DNA of 64,000 nucleotides from Hyphomicrobiales bacterium. GTDB taxonomy: Bacteria > Pseudomonadota > Alphaproteobacteria > Rhizobiales > Rhizobiaceae. The DNA lies in the NCBI GenBank assembly GCA_900469475.1, contig UBXG01000005.1:1-64000 (forward strand), in the 5' to 3' direction. The number at the start of each line of letters is the position of its first letter. Within the stretch, counting starts at the first letter, position 1. The translations under genes were made by a program, and so were the position numbers. A model generated the notes under the pieces. The model saw only the letters and a program-made list of their open reading frames with translations. It made no database searches and had not been told where the DNA came from. Positions 62,828 through 64,000 of the stretch are shown in pieces.

Positions 62828-64000
62828 ATGAGCGGTTATGTCTTGGCGATCGATCAGGGAACGACGTCGACGCGAGCCATCGTTTTCGACGGCAAAATGA
62901 AGGTTGCCGGTGTCGGGCAGAAGGAATTCACCCAGCATTATCCGAAGCCAGGCTGGGTGGAGCACGATCCGGAGGAGATCTGGTCGTCCGTTCTTGTCAC
63001 CGTCCGCAAGGCGATCGAGGCTGCCGGCATCACCGCCAAGGATATTGCCGCACTTGGCATCACCAATCAGCGCGAGACCGTCGTCGTATGGGATCGCGAG
63101 ACGGGCAAGCCAATCCACAACGCCATCGTCTGGCAGGACCGCCGCACGGCGAGCTATTGTGAGAAACTGAAGCGTCAGGACCTGGAAAAGCTCTTTATCC
63201 GCCGTACCGGCCTGCTGCTCGATCCCTATTTTTCCGGCACCAAACTGTCCTGGCTGCTCTCCAACGTGAAGGGCGCGCGTGCCCGCGCCGCCAAGGGCGA
63301 GCTTTGCTTCGGCACCGTCGATACATTCCTGATCTGGCGTCTGACTGGCGGCAGGAGCTTCGTCACCGACGCCACCAATGCCTCGCGGACGCTGATGTAT
63401 AATATCGGCGCGAACGAATGGGATGAGGAGCTGCTCGATATCCTGCGCGTTCCTGCTGCCATGCTGCCTGAAGTGAAGGATTGTGCCGCTGATTTCGGCG
63501 TCACGGAGGTCACGCATTTCGGCGCTGAAATCCCAATCCTCGGCGTTGCCGGCGATCAGCAGGCGGCGACGATCGGCCAGGCCTGTTTCGAACGCGGCAT
63601 GATGAAATCCACCTATGGCACCGGCTGCTTCGCGCTGCTCAACACCGGCGCGGACATGGTGCGTTCGAAGAATCGCCTTTTGACCACCATCGCCTATCGG
63701 CTGAATGGCGAGACGACCTATGCCCTCGAAGGCTCGATCTTCATTGCTGGCGCCGCCGTACAATGGCTTCGCGATGGGCTGAAGGCCATCCAGCGCGCTT
63801 CAGATTCCGGCGAACTGGCGGCCAAAGCCGATCCGCTGCAGGAGGTCTATCTGGTGCCGGCCTTTACCGGCCTCGGCGCACCGCATTGGGACCCGGATGC
63901 GCGCGGCGCGATCTTCGGGCTGACGCGCAATACTGGACCTGAGGAAATCGTCCGAGCGGCGCTGGAGGCCGTCTGCTATCAGTCGCGCGATCTCTTGGAT
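62828..64000 (+). CDS. glpK: Glycerol kinase, N-terminal part (runs off the right edge)
   Basis: The first 391 codons are present. The FGGY kinase start [18 protein letters not shown], then [50 protein letters not shown] and [14 protein letters not shown] are all diagnostic of GlpK. It phosphorylates glycerol to glycerol-3-phosphate. ATG 62828 has GGGAGGAA four to eleven bases upstream. No glpF or glpD is in the window. Regulation by a GlpR-type repressor is suggested by the upstream direct repeat. Confidence 0.93.
   Translation, partial: MSGYVLAIDQGTTSTRAIVFDGKMKVAGVGQKEFTQHYPKPGWVEHDPEEIWSSVLVTVRKAIEAAGITAKDIAALGITNQRETVVVWDRETGKPIHNAIVWQDRRTASYCEKLKRQDLEKLFIRRTGLLLDPYFSGTKLSWLLSNVKGARARAAKGELCFGTVDTFLIWRLTGGRSFVTDATNASRTLMYNIGANEWDEELLDILRVPAAMLPEVKDCAADFGVTEVTHFGAEIPILGVAGDQQAATIGQACFERGMMKSTYGTGCFALLNTGADMVRSKNRLLTTIAYRLNGETTYALEGSIFIAGAAVQWLRDGLKAIQRASDSGELAAKADPLQEVYLVPAFTGLGAPHWDPDARGAIFGLTRNTGPEEIVRAALEAVCYQSRDLLD

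Overview
The window looks like a chromosome segment of a Rhizobium-type alphaproteobacterium (Rhizobiales). The case rests on a chvE-gguABC sugar locus with a GbpR-like LysR gene, a single-ABC-domain XylFHG transporter, an idhA gene with an IolR-type operator, several clpP-type and purine genes in rhizobial arrangement, and high GC outside the first 12.8 kb. All names are from reading the translations; no database search was run.

Positions 1-12.8 kb are a decayed prophage or genomic island ending at the 3' end of a tRNA-Arg(CCG) gene (12872-12948). The left part has a cut AAA ATPase and a minus-strand run of small genes (zinc-ribbon-like, 59-residue, excisionase-like HTH). Then come late phage genes: DUF2190, a frameshifted structural gene, baseplate V, W and J, and tail gene D. 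J and D are both truncated and joined by a deletion that removed the tail fibre, sheath, tube and tape-measure region. A DUF4160/DUF2442 toxin-antitoxin-like pair, a GH19 endolysin and two holin-like genes follow. Between the lysis genes and the tRNA lies an AT-richer cargo block (9.4-12.7 kb): a membrane-anchored coiled-coil protein, an unknown protein with a possible PUA/Mrr-N-like module, and a divergent TIR-like protein. This block is the best candidate for an undescribed (probably anti-phage) system.

From 13 to 31 kb the chromosome is mainly about sugars: xylFHG with a divergent ROK repressor; a clpP paralogue; an ArsR/SRPBCC pair; inositol dehydrogenase; then gbpR and a long operon chvE-gguA-gguB-gguC-aldehyde dehydrogenase-arabinonate dehydratase. 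That operon encodes uptake plus most of the non-phosphorylative L-arabinose route to 2-oxoglutarate, with strong hairpins after chvE, gguB and gguC and a terminator at the end.

From 31 to 48 kb are a transglutaminase/alpha-E/ATP-grasp operon, two EamA exporters, an RhlE-type helicase with a simple-sequence tail, an MttB-family methyltransferase, a soluble hybrid histidine kinase, an SDR/AraC pair, and a split MnmC-like pair whose start codons overlap.

From 48 to 62 kb is a purine catabolism region: xdhAB, guaD, puuD (urate oxidation), uraH, uraD, puuE (allantoinase) and allA, with an FMN-dependent hydroxy-acid oxidase, a DUF1045 protein that has lost both HxT motifs, and an orphan HepT whose catalytic His is Gln. 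The window closes with bdhA and the 5' part of glpK behind a direct-repeat operator.
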